64,000 nucleotides of DNA from the NCBI RefSeq assembly GCF_963583255.1, contig NC_084807.1:2267372-2331371 (forward strand), written 5' to 3'. This DNA is from Pyrus communis. Lineage: Eukaryota > Streptophyta > Magnoliopsida > Rosales > Rosaceae. Below are positions 34,400-45,510 of this stretch, piece after piece. The translations under genes and the position numbers were made by a program. Position 1 is the stretch's first letter; every line of letters starts with the position of its first letter. The notes below the pieces were generated by a model. The model was not told the DNA's origin. It ran no database searches and saw only the letters and a list, made by a program, of their open reading frames with translations.

Positions 34400-35847
34400 T
34401 GTTACAACCCGTCCTAAATCAAGGTATATATTTTATCACCGAGCATGTAAAATGATAATAATGCCCTCGTAATTTAGTGACGTGGATGGACATATATAGT
34501 TTTAAATTATTCCCTCGCTCGCGAAATTAAATGGTGCTCGACGTCACGAGCACGTCGACATGAATTAATAACGAGTATGGGTGTATATTTTTCGGGTTGG
34601 TTATTTCTTCTTTGGACCCATTTTTAGGGCCTTAACTCAATGGTCCGATTAAGGGCCTTATTACTCCCTCCACCCGTGCCTTTTTCCCCCTCATTCCAGA
34701 AGATTCCTTTTCTCCCTCACACTCTCCCGCACCTCTCCTCCTCTCGGTGATCTCGTCCCCGGCATCACAATCACGCACATGCATATTTGCACCTACTGCA
34801 ACTATAAAAATTTCTCCCTTTCTTCCTCACACCCCATACTTACCCATTCTCACTCTTTGGAATTGTGTTGTTTGCGTATGGTAACTTCGTCGGAATCTCG
34901 AACCTTTCGACCAAGGTAAGTTTGGAATTTCCAACCTCAAATCCTTCTCACGTTGAACTCCTAGTGATGTTTTTAATCTTAAATAGAAGGTTTGTGGGTG
35001 ATTTAATACAGATTTCATCTCGGGGAAGAATTTCCCCAGATTTGTGGAAAGTGAACAGTGGTCTTTTGACCATATTCAGACCCAATTTCCGACCAACTCC
35101 GGTTCTCCCTTGGGTCTCTTAAGAGTATGATTCTCTTCTCTACATTTCTAACTTCAAAGTGGCTTTTGAATCATCAAGTTTGATTTAGTATCGAACTAGA
35201 AACTAGCTAGGAAAGTTAGGAAAAAATTCCAGTTTTCTGGAATTCTTGGACCCGTGACCATTTGGCCACTTTTAGACCACTTTTCCGGCGAACCCTGTCT
35301 ATGTCACGACCCCAAATGGGTATAGATCTATTCCCTGCATTCCTAAGTTTACTTAGGCTTTTGAATCATGGATTTTGGTTGAGAATCGAGCTCGAAATGA
35401 GCTCTAGAAGTCATGCGTTCCAAACTGCAAAAGTGCAGATTTTCGCAAGGGGGAAGAAGAAGGAAAAAAAAAAGAATCTGTTGGGCCAGCCCAACCTTTA
35501 AACCATTTCAAATTGGACCTAAGCCATTTAATTGGTTTAGGCCTTATGTTCAAAATGGATTAAGTCCATTTAGTTTTAACTTGGGTTTTACACTTAAACT
35601 AGATTAAGTTCAAAAATTATTCTAAAAATATGAGGATGCTCGTGTGGTTGAGTAGGCTACGATGGTATATTCAAACATCGTAATTGAGCGACGTATGAGA
35701 AATTGATCCTAGGTTTTGTATATGTGCTATCGAATTGACGTTAAATTAGTTATTTCACATATAGGTGAGACATTTTCGAAGGACGAGCATAACGAGGCAA
35801 GACTCGGGGATTACGACATAGCTACATACCAGTGAGTGGGCTTTTGG

Positions 35848-35883
<36 letters not shown>

Positions 35884-36950
35884 ACATGTTTTACGTTTTC
35901 CCAAAAATTGCTTTAAATGGAATTACATTTTTAAATGCCAAGTCAATTGCATTACATTTTAGTATATGCATTAGTATAGATATGCATAATGTTGCATGAC
36001 GCTGTAGATGCTCAGGTAAGCTTCAGGCGAGTACTTATTGATGATAGAAATTGCAGTGAGTATAGCTGTGATGAGGGTCAGCCGTACAGGTCACGTTAGG
36101 TGACTCCGGCTGACATGGTACTATTGATGGATGAGGGTCAGACGTACAGGTCACGTTAGGTGACTCTGGCTGACACAGTACTATTGATGGATGAGGGTCA
36201 GCCGTACAGGTCACGTTAGGTGACTCTGGCTGACACAGTACTATTGATGGATGATGGTTAGCCGTACAGGTCACGTTAAGTGACTCTGGCTGACACAGTA
36301 CTATTGATGGATGAGGGTCAGCCGTACAGGTCACATTAGGTGACTCTGGCTGGATGGATGAGCTATAGGTTTAGCCGTACAGGTCACATTAGGTGACTCC
36401 GGCTGACATATCATTTTACATTGATTTATTCCATCTGGCTTACATGTTTACTTAAGAGATAATTAACATGGCATATACTTGGATTTCCACCGCTTTGAGC
36501 ATGATTCTTATATACGTATATACTACTATTTTCTGGAAAATTATATGGGTTTTACGGTGAGGGGTTATTATATTTGAAAAGTGAAATGTGTTTTCAAAAC
36601 TTTGTTTTTGCCTACTCACGTTTTCTGCGCCCCTCCAGGTTGAAACGACTGAACGATCGTATCGACGAGGATTCTTGGCAAATCTCAATATAAGTGACTA
36701 CCTCTGAGGGTATGATCCTTACCCACACGTGTGAAGTGACTACCTCAGAGGTAGTTACTTATGCTCTGACGACACGTGTGAAGTGGGTGCATACCCGCTC
36801 ACCAGCGCACTCTGGTATTTAGGCACTCTTAGGTTTAAATTTATTCACATTTTTCACATCATTACACTTTATGGTTTCGTCACTTTCCAAGTGTCGGCCA
36901 ACACAACTTGATTTGGAGTCTTAATGGACATTCCGGGTCGGAGTGTGTCA
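34400..36950. mobile_element. Solo LTR, 2.55 kb, same family as 16421-18438
   Basis: Starts TGTTACAACCCGTCC and ends GAGTGTGTCA, with a perfect 5-bp duplication AGAAG (34395-34399 and 36951-36955). The empty site is visible upstream of copies A (near 12210) and C (near 47670). It is longer than its relative at 16421, partly because of the 60-bp tandem array near its right end. Confidence 0.85.
36071..36355. repeat. 60-bp tandem repeat inside the solo LTR
   Basis: Five units with an exact 60-bp period begin at 36071, 36131, 36191, 36251 and 36311, each containing CCGTACAGGTCAC. A sixth, diverged unit follows to about 36410. Because 60 is divisible by three, the reverse strand shows a spurious repetitive open frame. 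The relative at 17700-17900 has fewer, irregular copies. Confidence 0.85.
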
Positions 36951-36955
36951 AGAAG

Positions 36956-37275
36956 AATATATGAACTTTTCAAGGAATTTAAGGCCAAATCTCAAACATT
37001 ACAAATGTACTACAAAGACAATGACCAAAGGACAAAAATGATACTTTCGCACTTATATACATTTAGTCATTCACGAAGTCCAGCCACATAATTATTGAAA
37101 GTTATCCGAATTTAGTTAACTTGATCAAACACATGTCTACAACTAACCTCAATTTTAATTAGGGTAAATTTTTTTTTTTTTTAAAATATTGCAGTATAAA
37201 TATGTCAATTAAATATCGCAGTATACTAATATACTCAAAACATACTAATATCAGAGCTGCTTAGTTCTGAGATAG
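36956..37275. other. B-C spacer homologous to A and C units
   Basis: No gene seen. Continues the shared upstream flank (matches 12220-12345 and 47680-48090). Confidence 0.45.
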
Positions 37276-37860
37276 TTTTTTATTTTATTTTTTGTGCTAA
37301 GAAATAAACTTAGTTAAGAAAAGGAGAATCTTAGGGAACACCCGGAGTCCAAACAGTGAAAAACAAGCTCTTGTCGTGCCTCACTAGGAAGCACCCTATC
37401 TCAAATACAAATATTGTCAACATTGTGACCAATGGAATTAATAGCATCTACAAGAAAGTTGACTTCTCTGTAAACATGTTGCCACTGAATAAATCAAACT
37501 AAGTCACCAGCCATTTGATTACCTCAATAATTGTTTTGAGCCTTAGAAAAATCTTGCACCGGTCCAGAATCTCATCAATAACAGTCCTGGAGTCACTTCA
37601 ACCACTACATTCCTGACATTTCTCTGTTTTTCAAAAAGGAGAGCATCCCTAAGAGCAATCCCATCAATAGCAATCCTGGAGTCACTTCAACCACTACATT
37701 CCTGACATTTCTCTGTTTTGCAAAAAGGTGAGCATCCCTAAGAGCAATCCCATCAATAACAATCCTGGAGTCACTTCAACCACTACATTCCTGACATTTC
37801 TCTGTTTTGCGAAACGGAGGGCATCGCTAAGAGCAAGGGCCTTGACAACGGTGATACCAA
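37276..37860 (-). pseudogene. LINE RNase H fragment with internal triplication
   Basis: On the minus strand it reads as the end of a LINE RNase H domain: ALALSDALRFAKQRNVRNV, then WQHVYREVNFLVDAIN, then a short tail and an A-rich end seen as T-rich sequence at 37277-37300. A segment with CTGGAGTCACTTCAACCAC is repeated three times with a period of about 88 bp (near 37585, 37672 and 37760). The period is not divisible by three, so the repeats shift frame. The unit of copy C lacks it (near 48085). Confidence 0.65.
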
Positions 37861-38089
37861 AATATATTTAATTACAGTTTATTACTTGATTTTTATACAA
37901 GTGATATTACTATTTGAAGTTATATATTAAGAGAGGCGAGAGACCAGGTGAATTGAAGAGGAATACATATTTATTAGAACACTCCATGTGACACTATTTA
38001 ATTTACAAGCCCAATCGTACATTATTTGTCCTCAAATTTAAATGAAAGCGATCACATATGTTTTAGTCACCAGGTAACTAAGACCATCT
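37861..38089. other. B-C spacer homologous to 15470-15700
   Basis: No gene seen. Matches the A-B and C-D spacers. Confidence 0.4.
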
Positions 38090-38465
38090 CCAAATTTTAA
38101 ACTTAAAATTTAAATTTGAAGGCTTACTTGGCACTTTAGCATCTTTTAAACTTTTGACTTTCTACCGATATGTCAAATTTTAAACATAAAATAATAATTC
38201 ATATGTATTTTCTTTGTATTGGGAATGAAAATAAACAAATGGATAATGGTTTAAACCAATAAAAAATTAATAAAAAGAATTTAATAATTAATTAAAAAAA
38301 TTTAAAGGTGCTGTCAAATTTGGCAATAAGGGGGAAAGATGTCAATCCATGCTATGCCACATCAGATTTGGCTTCTCGGTTGAAAAACATTAATGCTGTC
38401 TTTTGTTACCGTTATTGCTGATTTGGATATTTTGACATCTCATTTGAAAATGCTCTAAGAGGTGA
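38090..38465. mobile_element. MITE with GACCATCTCCAA-type termini
   Basis: The left end CTAAGACCATCTCC and the right end AATGCTCTAAGA are partly inverted. The CTAAGA shared by both ends may be the target duplication. The empty site GTTACTAAGAGAAT is present in copy C's unit near 49288. About 375 bp, no coding. Confidence 0.5.
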
Positions 38466-39559
38466 ACAATTATGACCTAATGTAATGTCAGTGGATGCTT
38501 AGTGCTGCACCTCTGGAAACAATAAACCATATAGTGCTTAGTGTTGTACTAGTATTTGATTTGATTGCAGGAACATAGTATTCAACAAAGTCAGTCATCC
38601 CTACCCTAAAAAGAAAACAATTTCATGTAACAATGGCCATAGTCTGATACAATATTTAGTTGATCGGTTCAGTATATTTCAATAAGGGCATACCAAAGCA
38701 TGCATGATTACTTAAACCACTAGTTTCTTTTTTTCCCTTCATATATACGGCTAAGCACGTACTTAGATGTTAATGGTACAATAATTGCCCCCCTAAATTA
38801 TATTGGACCATAGTCATTAGGACCTAGTTAAGAAAAACGTTCGTTCGTCGTTAATCTTTTTGAAACTGTATATAGTATATAAGGATAGGGAGCACAATCT
38901 CCCTCCTATACAGTCCCGGTACTGCGTGAGGCACATGAGGCAAAATCCTAAGTTTAGCGCCTTTGAATGCGATTATCATTCAGTAATTAAGAACGATTAA
39001 GAACGACATGTTTGGACTCGTGACTTCTAATTAAGTACGAAATCCTGAGTTTAACACCTTTGAATACAATTATCATTCATGTTTTCCTGTATACACAATC
39101 TGATTGTTTCCTTCAATCCCTGCCATTCAAATTTGATCTCTCAGTTCAATAGGATTTGTCATCTCTCAACGATTCTTCAAATCATCTTAATATATGAATC
39201 CCAATTGCACGGAAGCGAGGAATAATTTGTGGGCGTTTTGATTTTGCCTTCAAAATAATGGACTTCCATTGATTAAGTTTAAGTTGAAACGTTTACATCC
39301 TCAACTAAAAACTTTTTTTATGGGTACTGAGACTAAAAAACATTAAGAGCCAAATAGTTCCACCATTACATGAATGCAGAGTTGGAAAATTAGCTACTGG
39401 TCTCAATTGATTGAGAGCAATTTATATGATTGTGCATAGTAATCTGTGGTAATGATATAATGGTATGTGTTGAAACTTTACACGTATCCTTGTATTATTA
39501 ACGGAGGAGGATTCTATACCCTCCTAATCTTTCTACCCTTCCATGCCTTCCATTTGTTA
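38466..39559. other. B-C spacer, no gene seen
   Basis: Homologous in large part to 15700-16320 and 49310-50160 of the other spacers. Near 39505-39545 is a fragment resembling the terminus of the MITE at 56948-57110. No open frame of interest. Confidence 0.4.
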
Positions 39560-39889
39560 TGTTTGAAGGTTCCACCATAAAACCAATTGGCAATATGGGG
39601 AGTAGTCCAAGACCATATAAGCACATAGCAAACCTTGTTCCTCACGGATGTGGGACAACTCTCAACATGTCCCCGCACGTGTGGCGGATTTTCAAGCCTA
39701 CACGTGGACAACAACTGGGTGACGTGGAGCGCGTGTGGCCGTTTAGCTTCACACGAGGACAACCCGCTCTGATACCATGATGAAATTGAGGTTCCACCAT
39801 AAAAACAATTAGCAATATGGGAAGTAGTCTAAGACCATATAAGCACATAGCAAACTTTGTCCCTCATCGATGTGGGACAACTCTCAACA
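39560..39889 (-). mobile_element. TRIM, 330 bp, downstream of copy C
   Basis: LTRs at 39560-39667 and 39778-39889 share GGTTCCACCATAAAA and CTCTCAACA. The complement of the primer site TGGTATCAGAGC lies at 39766-39777 beside the right LTR, so the element reads on the minus strand. A G-rich tract adjoins the left LTR. The interior is only about 110 bp. No clear target duplication. Same family as 28494-28746. Confidence 0.75.
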
Positions 39890-40354
39890 AAAATATAGGC
39901 CACGTTTGGTGCCCTGTTCCAAAATTTTAATCCTACCACCCACCAGTTCTATTTTCCACATGTGCTAGCTCTTCCATTTGTTATGTGAAATATGTCCAAA
40001 TTCTGTACCGATCAATGAGACTAAAACTTTATCCAAGTTTTTCCAACTTTCTCGAACTCCAACAATATCCCACAGTTTTGTATTTGATTCGTGAAGAGTT
40101 CATCTAGAAAATTAAAACAATAAGTTGAATAATGTGGGTTGTGTTTGTACGGGAGAGTTTCGAAAACACAATCCACAAAAAGTATCCATTTAAATTTTAA
40201 ATCTAAGACCTCTGTATTTCGCAATATTTAAATTGTAGAACGCGTTTAGTTCTTCGCATTAAGTATTAATGGACAGAGGCTTGGTTCCAGCTTCAATGGT
40301 ACAGCGCTTTATCCATGTTTGAATCTTGTTCTTCCTGCGCAGTTGAATCATGTC
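39890..40354. other. 3' flank of NPF copy C
   Basis: No gene seen. From about 40090 it matches the 3' flanks of copies B and D, likely 3' untranslated and polyadenylation sequence. Confidence 0.4.
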
Positions 40355-43300
40355 TCACATCTCTCCATCATGGTTCTTTACAAAGGTCAACTCCATCTTC
40401 ACCTTGTCTTCTCTTTCGACCTTTTTGTACACAAAAGCACTTGCAATTACCCCATAAACACAAAAATTTAGTGTGCTCAAAACTGCCAGCACCCAATAGA
40501 AGTAATCGAGGTGAGCCCTATTGATATTGTCACCAAGCCATTTGTTTCCATTTCTTGAGGTAATTAACTCCACAGCAGATATAATCCAATTGCTAATGAA
40601 GCTGCCAACTCCTACAACACTCATAGACGCTGCCGCTCCCATGCTTCTCATTTGCTCCGGCATTTGATCGTAGAACAATTCTTGAAGTCCAACCGCGGCG
40701 AATGCATCTGCGAGGCCAAGAATCAAGTATTGTGGGAGTAACCACCATACCCTCATGGGTATTATTGCTTTAGGTTTATCAATGAGATTGTAGTCTTTTG
40801 CAATGTTGAGCCTTTTGGCCTCTACTAGAGCCGACACAACCATGAGGAGTATGGATAGAACGAGCCCAATGCCGATTCTTTGTAGCACACTAATACCCGA
40901 GGGGTGTCCCGTATATTTTCGGGCTACTGGGACAAAAACCCTGTCGTAGATTGGAACGGCGATTAGGATTGCAATGCCAACGAGGCCTTGAAGTGATGCC
41001 GCAGGAACCTGGAAATGGGGACCAATCGATCGGATGGTTGTGCTACATTGTTTGGTGAAGAAGGTGTGAAGTTGGGCTTGGATTACACCAAACATTAGGC
41101 AACTCAACCATATGGGGATGAGTCGAAGGACGAGCTTCACTTCTTCCACTTGATTGAGAGAGCATAGCCTCCATGGGTTTCTAGTTTTCGTTGATGCATC
41201 TTGTTCGTCTATGATCATTGCCTTGTCCAAGCATCTGCATTATTTTTTGTTTTCATTATGCTACCTATGCTTGTTATGTGTAATTGATTAAAGTATGAAT
41301 CTCGTATCAGAAAAAATAGAGCCAAGGTACTAGGTGTCTACTTTTACTTTATGACAAACGGGGGAAAGCAGCCAAGGGAAAAAGAATATAATCTATGAAT
41401 GCAAGTGGACAATATAGAAAGTTCAGTCGATCGGCATCTAGCTAGACGTACACACACGACAAAGGGAAGCAGCTGACCAATACTTTTCAAGTTTGACTTT
41501 AGGACACTAGAGGTTCGGACGTCTACGTTTTCTGTTAACCGTCTATGACTATACATCTATATCTTTCTGTATAACCTAAAATTGTTAAGTCATTCGTTAC
41601 GTCATTATATATGTGTTCGTTTTGCACAAATGAATGACAAAGATGTGATCAATTCTGATCCACTCTTAATCCAATGGAAAGATTCTTTGTATTTCTTATT
41701 TACATACCCAATAAAAGATTTTCATTTGTGCTGATCTTTCATATGAATTTTTTATTTTTATTTTTTGAAAAAAAAAAACAAAAAAAAAATGAACAGTTTG
41801 AATGATGAGAACACATTATAAACATTAAAGAGTAGTACTTTATGCGATATTAAGTTTGTACCTGAGTTGATTAGTACGAGCCAAAACTAGAGGCTGCGAC
41901 TGACGTTGTAGCATGGCTTCACCCTTCTCATCTCCATGGTAAACTCCCTCGCAATTGAGTGTCTCAATGATATGACATTTCCGAGCTGCTGCAACGATCA
42001 CTTGTGCCACCGTAGTAAAAGGGCTCCCTGGAGGCCTTTGCTTTCTGTACCTTTTAGTTCCCACCAAGAACGATACTAGTGACAAAACCAAAACCCCTGC
42101 CAATATTCCAAACCCTAATCCCCACCCAACATTATCCTACAAGTGTAGTAATTTCAATTAATTAGTGTACAGAACTAATTAATTTATCAACAAGAAAAAA
42201 AAAATCTAATTACCTTTTTTTGTGACATTTTGATGACTGAACAGGAAAAATGGTAAGATTAGTAATGTTTCATCTTTTGGCAAACGATAAGACAAATATA
42301 CTAGGAGTTTTTTTACGTAAACCACGCAATTATCTGAATTCACCCCACAATTTTTTATTTATTTTGTGAAATGCAGTTTTATCCTTGAGGAAATACACCC
42401 ACATCCTCATCACATGACATTTCTCCCCCTCCCAGACAACAACCATCGGCGTCCCTCACATCATCAACGGCGTCCCTCACCAACCTCAAAGCCATCTTTC
42501 TTTCTCTATCACTCTTGCAAGTGCTTTCAAAACCCATGAGCAAGGAGTTCCTTCAATTTAAAACTTGATTTGCAAGTTCTTTGAATTCAGGTTCTTATTT
42601 TGATTCAATTTGTTCTTGATCTTTTAATGGTTGAGAATTTTATGGGTCCAAAATCCAAAAAAGAGAGGGAGGGAGAGGGCGATAATCAGGTTGGTGAGGA
42701 TCACCGGCGTCGTGGTCGGGGATCGCGGAGGGTGCCTGTAGGGGGAAGGGGGTTTGCTAGGTTCCTTTTTCTTTTCTTTTTTTCTTTTTTTATTTACGTT
42801 TTAAGGGTAAATTTGGAAATCAAACACTTTAAATTTTTTGTAGGGTGTAATCAGATAAGTAGTGGGTCTAACTAGAAAAACTCATATATACTAATTTCTA
42901 TTAATTAATAAAATATTTATTGTCAACCAAAATTTTATGAAATTACCAGTTTAACCTTCTAATTAAAATAGAACATAAATAAGAAATATGTGGCAGAAAT
43001 GTAATTTCACACAACAAAATTTTGCTCTTTTTTTTTCAAAACCCCACATACATGTAATCCAAACATATTTCTAATAATAATAATAATAATAATAAACTTT
43101 CCACTTCCACATTCTCTATCACTCTCTTCCTGTCTCCTTCTATTTCAAAAACAAAAATAAAACAATTTTCTCACACACGTTTTGTGTGCGCCCATATACT
43201 ATTTTCATCTAATTAAATACATAGATAAGCATTTGAACATATTGATGGGAACACATTACTATAGCCAATTTGACTAAATTCATGTATATAATGATTAGGA

Positions 43301-44634
43301 TTAGTAATTTTTTAATTTTTTTTTTTTTAAAACCTTGAGGTTAAATTTGTCATGACATATTAAGATATATAAGTCATTTAATATTAAATTTTAAAGTAAA
43401 ATATATATAATATTACCTGAGATACTAATAAAAAAATCTTATTTTTTGTGTACTATTATAATCTAAATACTTTTGGGAGGTTGTGAGAATCTAAAAGGTA
43501 ATTATTATTGCCACTCAGTACTACAGTTTGATGATATTTCTGTTCGTTTAGAAATAAGAGGTCTTATATTCGAATCTCGTAAATAGTGAATTCGAAACTA
43601 AATTAAACTGCATATTGTGTGGCTTAGCAGAACTCCTTCTTCCCTTATTGTAAAAATATCGATATACTCAAAAAAAAAAAAAAAAAAAAGTAATTATTAC
43701 CTGGAGATATACAACTCCTAGTGTGGCAGAAGTGGCACCAAACACCAACCCCAAGTACCACCAGTTGAAGAAGGAGCTCTTGACCTTTATCTCTTCCGGC
43801 GTGTTCTCATCGAACTGGTCTGCTGCAAATGTTTGCACGCATGGCTTCTGCCCACCTTGAGCCACGGATAAAATGTATAGCGCCACAAAGAACACTGCTC
43901 GGCGACTTTGTGAAGGAATTACTGAGACGGACAGAGTCAAAAGAACCATGCCCTACAATATGATATAAAAGCTATGAACACAACTACACAAGGACATCTA
44001 TACAATCAAACATGATTAATGTTTTCTTGTCAATTAAACTGGCAACGTTCTATACGTTTATATTATCAGACTATAAATCTGAACATTCGGAACATATATT
44101 CAGGGGAAAAACTCTTAGATGATTTACCAGGAAATAGATGGTGACAGAGAAGACGATGGTTTTGAACCGACCAAAATATGAATCTGCAAGAAAGGCTCCG
44201 ACGACAGGGAAGACTGATGAAACACCAAGCCAGGTGTTGACATTCTTAGCCGCCGTGGCTAAGGGCTGGTCCAAAACATCTGTGAGGTACATGATGAGGT
44301 TACTTGCCAATCCATAGAATGCGAACTGCTGGGCCACCTCAACCACTGCAAATAAAATTTAATTAAGCAACAAATATACAGTATACTCATGAAAGATGAA
44401 ACTCCTATAAATTTTCAGAAAACTTAATGAACTGAATATAAATATTCGTTGCCAAAAAAAAAAAAAAAAAAATCAAATCAAATAATTGTGGAATTAAATG
44501 AAAAATAAGGTGCTGGTAAAACAAAACTAAAAAAATAAGATGAAAACAAAATTTGATTGCTTACAGATGATGAAAATAGCAGCATTCCAGCCACCCCTAC
44601 TGGGTTTTCCATGTGCAGTAGAAGCAATATTCAT
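40355..44634 (-). CDS. NRT1/PTR family (NPF5-like) transporter, copy C, complete
   Basis: Exons on the minus strand: 44565-44634, 44128-44345, 43701-43952, 41862-42136 and 40355-41234 (1695 nt, 564 residues), all open with GT/AG borders and the same phases as copy B. The N-terminus is three residues longer than in B. Key motifs: EVAQQ in TM1 in place of ExxER, GAFLADSYFGRF, ADQFDE, FFNWWY, VPIYDR, ADAF and NRAHLDYFYW. The central loop in exon 4 differs from the others (RKCHIIETLNCEGVYHG). Intron 3 holds a Helitron and a SINE that starts ten bases from the exon 3 donor. It is the shortest and least disturbed copy, hence the best candidate for a working gene. The substrate is unknown. Confidence 0.9.
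42897..43202 (+). mobile_element. Small non-autonomous Helitron in intron 3 of copy C
   Basis: Begins TCTATTAATTAATAAAA, diverged from the family start TCTCTACTAATT, and ends near a CACACACGTTTTGTGTG hairpin followed by CCCATATACTA. The intron of copy A near 9640 (ACTAATTTCATCTAATAAAC) is the uninterrupted site. Homologous to 1-249 and 48316-48606 on the opposite strand. A TAA microsatellite sits inside (43071-43095). Confidence 0.65.
43508..43689 (+). mobile_element. SINE abutting the exon 3 splice donor of copy C
   Basis: About 182 bp ending in TATCGATATACTC plus a 19-20 nt A tail. It is flanked by a perfect 10-bp duplication GTAATTATTA (43498-43507 and 43690-43699), which ends one base before the donor. 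It contains ATATTCGAATCTC, a weak B-box match. A relative lies at 48985-49166. Copies A and D lack the insertion. Confidence 0.8.
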
Positions 44635-44640
44635 AATTGA

Positions 44641-44812
44641 TAGTGTTTAGAGAGCTGAAATATTATTGGACCTCCTCATCAAGAGAGAAAAGTAGTTGAA
44701 ATTTCTCCGGAAATTTGGTGGTTTACATAGTTTTCTCGTTGACTTACTATCGATCGTTATAGTTTTCTAGTTGACTTACTATCGATCGTGTTTCTGAACG
44801 CATATATATAAA
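44641..44812 (-). promoter_or_regulatory. Likely 5' leader and core promoter of NPF copy C
   Basis: Shared with copies A and B. A TATATATA run at 44802-44811 lies about 170 bp upstream of the ATG. A 23-bp phrase ending CTATCGATCGT is duplicated just downstream of it (near 44730-44790). Confidence 0.3.
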
Positions 44813-45510
44813 TGCAGTGTGCGTGTGTGGTGGGCAATTAGAATTTACAAAGTTATTTGGTTTGATGCTATTGGCCTTTTATGCTTATAAGAATTATTTT
44901 AGGAGGCGTAGTTTGCTTGCTGTGCACCCCAAGACAGGAGAATCCAGCGCACATTTCATTGCATGATTACATAATTTGCATGCATAGCAACGAAAAAATC
45001 TTCTGTGTGCCCGACATACGTCCCAACATATGAAGTGTTATAATAAAAGTAGTTGATTTTTTTTTTCTTCAAGAATCAAACTTTTTAAATTATAACATTT
45101 AGTGTATCAAGCTATATTCTTGACATATTGAAAAATCTCTCCAGGAAGATATATACCCACGTAACTATGATTCAAGTTGATGAATTTTATACAGGAAAAT
45201 AAACTATTAACGAGTCAACTCTTCATCCATACACAACCGACCATTATAAACGTTGTCAATAAGTATTTATTGTTAATGACCCTTTCAAAATGTTATCGTT
45301 GATGATTTAGGGGGTAATTTGTCTTAGCTAGGCAGTATGGTACGTATACGTACACGTTATAATGCCATAATTATTTAATTTTAAATTTGCCATCTACAAA
45401 TTTATTTGTTTTTAAACAAAAAAATAAAGTTATAGAATAGTCGCCATCTACAAATTTTGAATTTAAGATTACTCACTTACAAATAGAAAAAATATTAATT
45501 TGTACTACTA
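44813..45510. other. C-D spacer, upstream flank of copy C
   Basis: No gene seen. Matches upstream flanks of A and B except for an extra segment at about 44990-45150, which has partial inverted AT-rich arms and no clear identity. Confidence 0.4.

Noticed and set aside
36035..36334. Minus-strand open frame with a repeated CTADPHPSIVLCQPESPNVT motif, looking like a repeat protein
   Set aside because: It is the reading of a 60-bp tandem repeat inside a solo LTR. The period is divisible by three, so the frame stays open by construction.
36071..36410. Regular repeats as a CRISPR-like array
   Set aside because: Units are contiguous with no unique spacers, lie in an LTR, and the genome is a plant.
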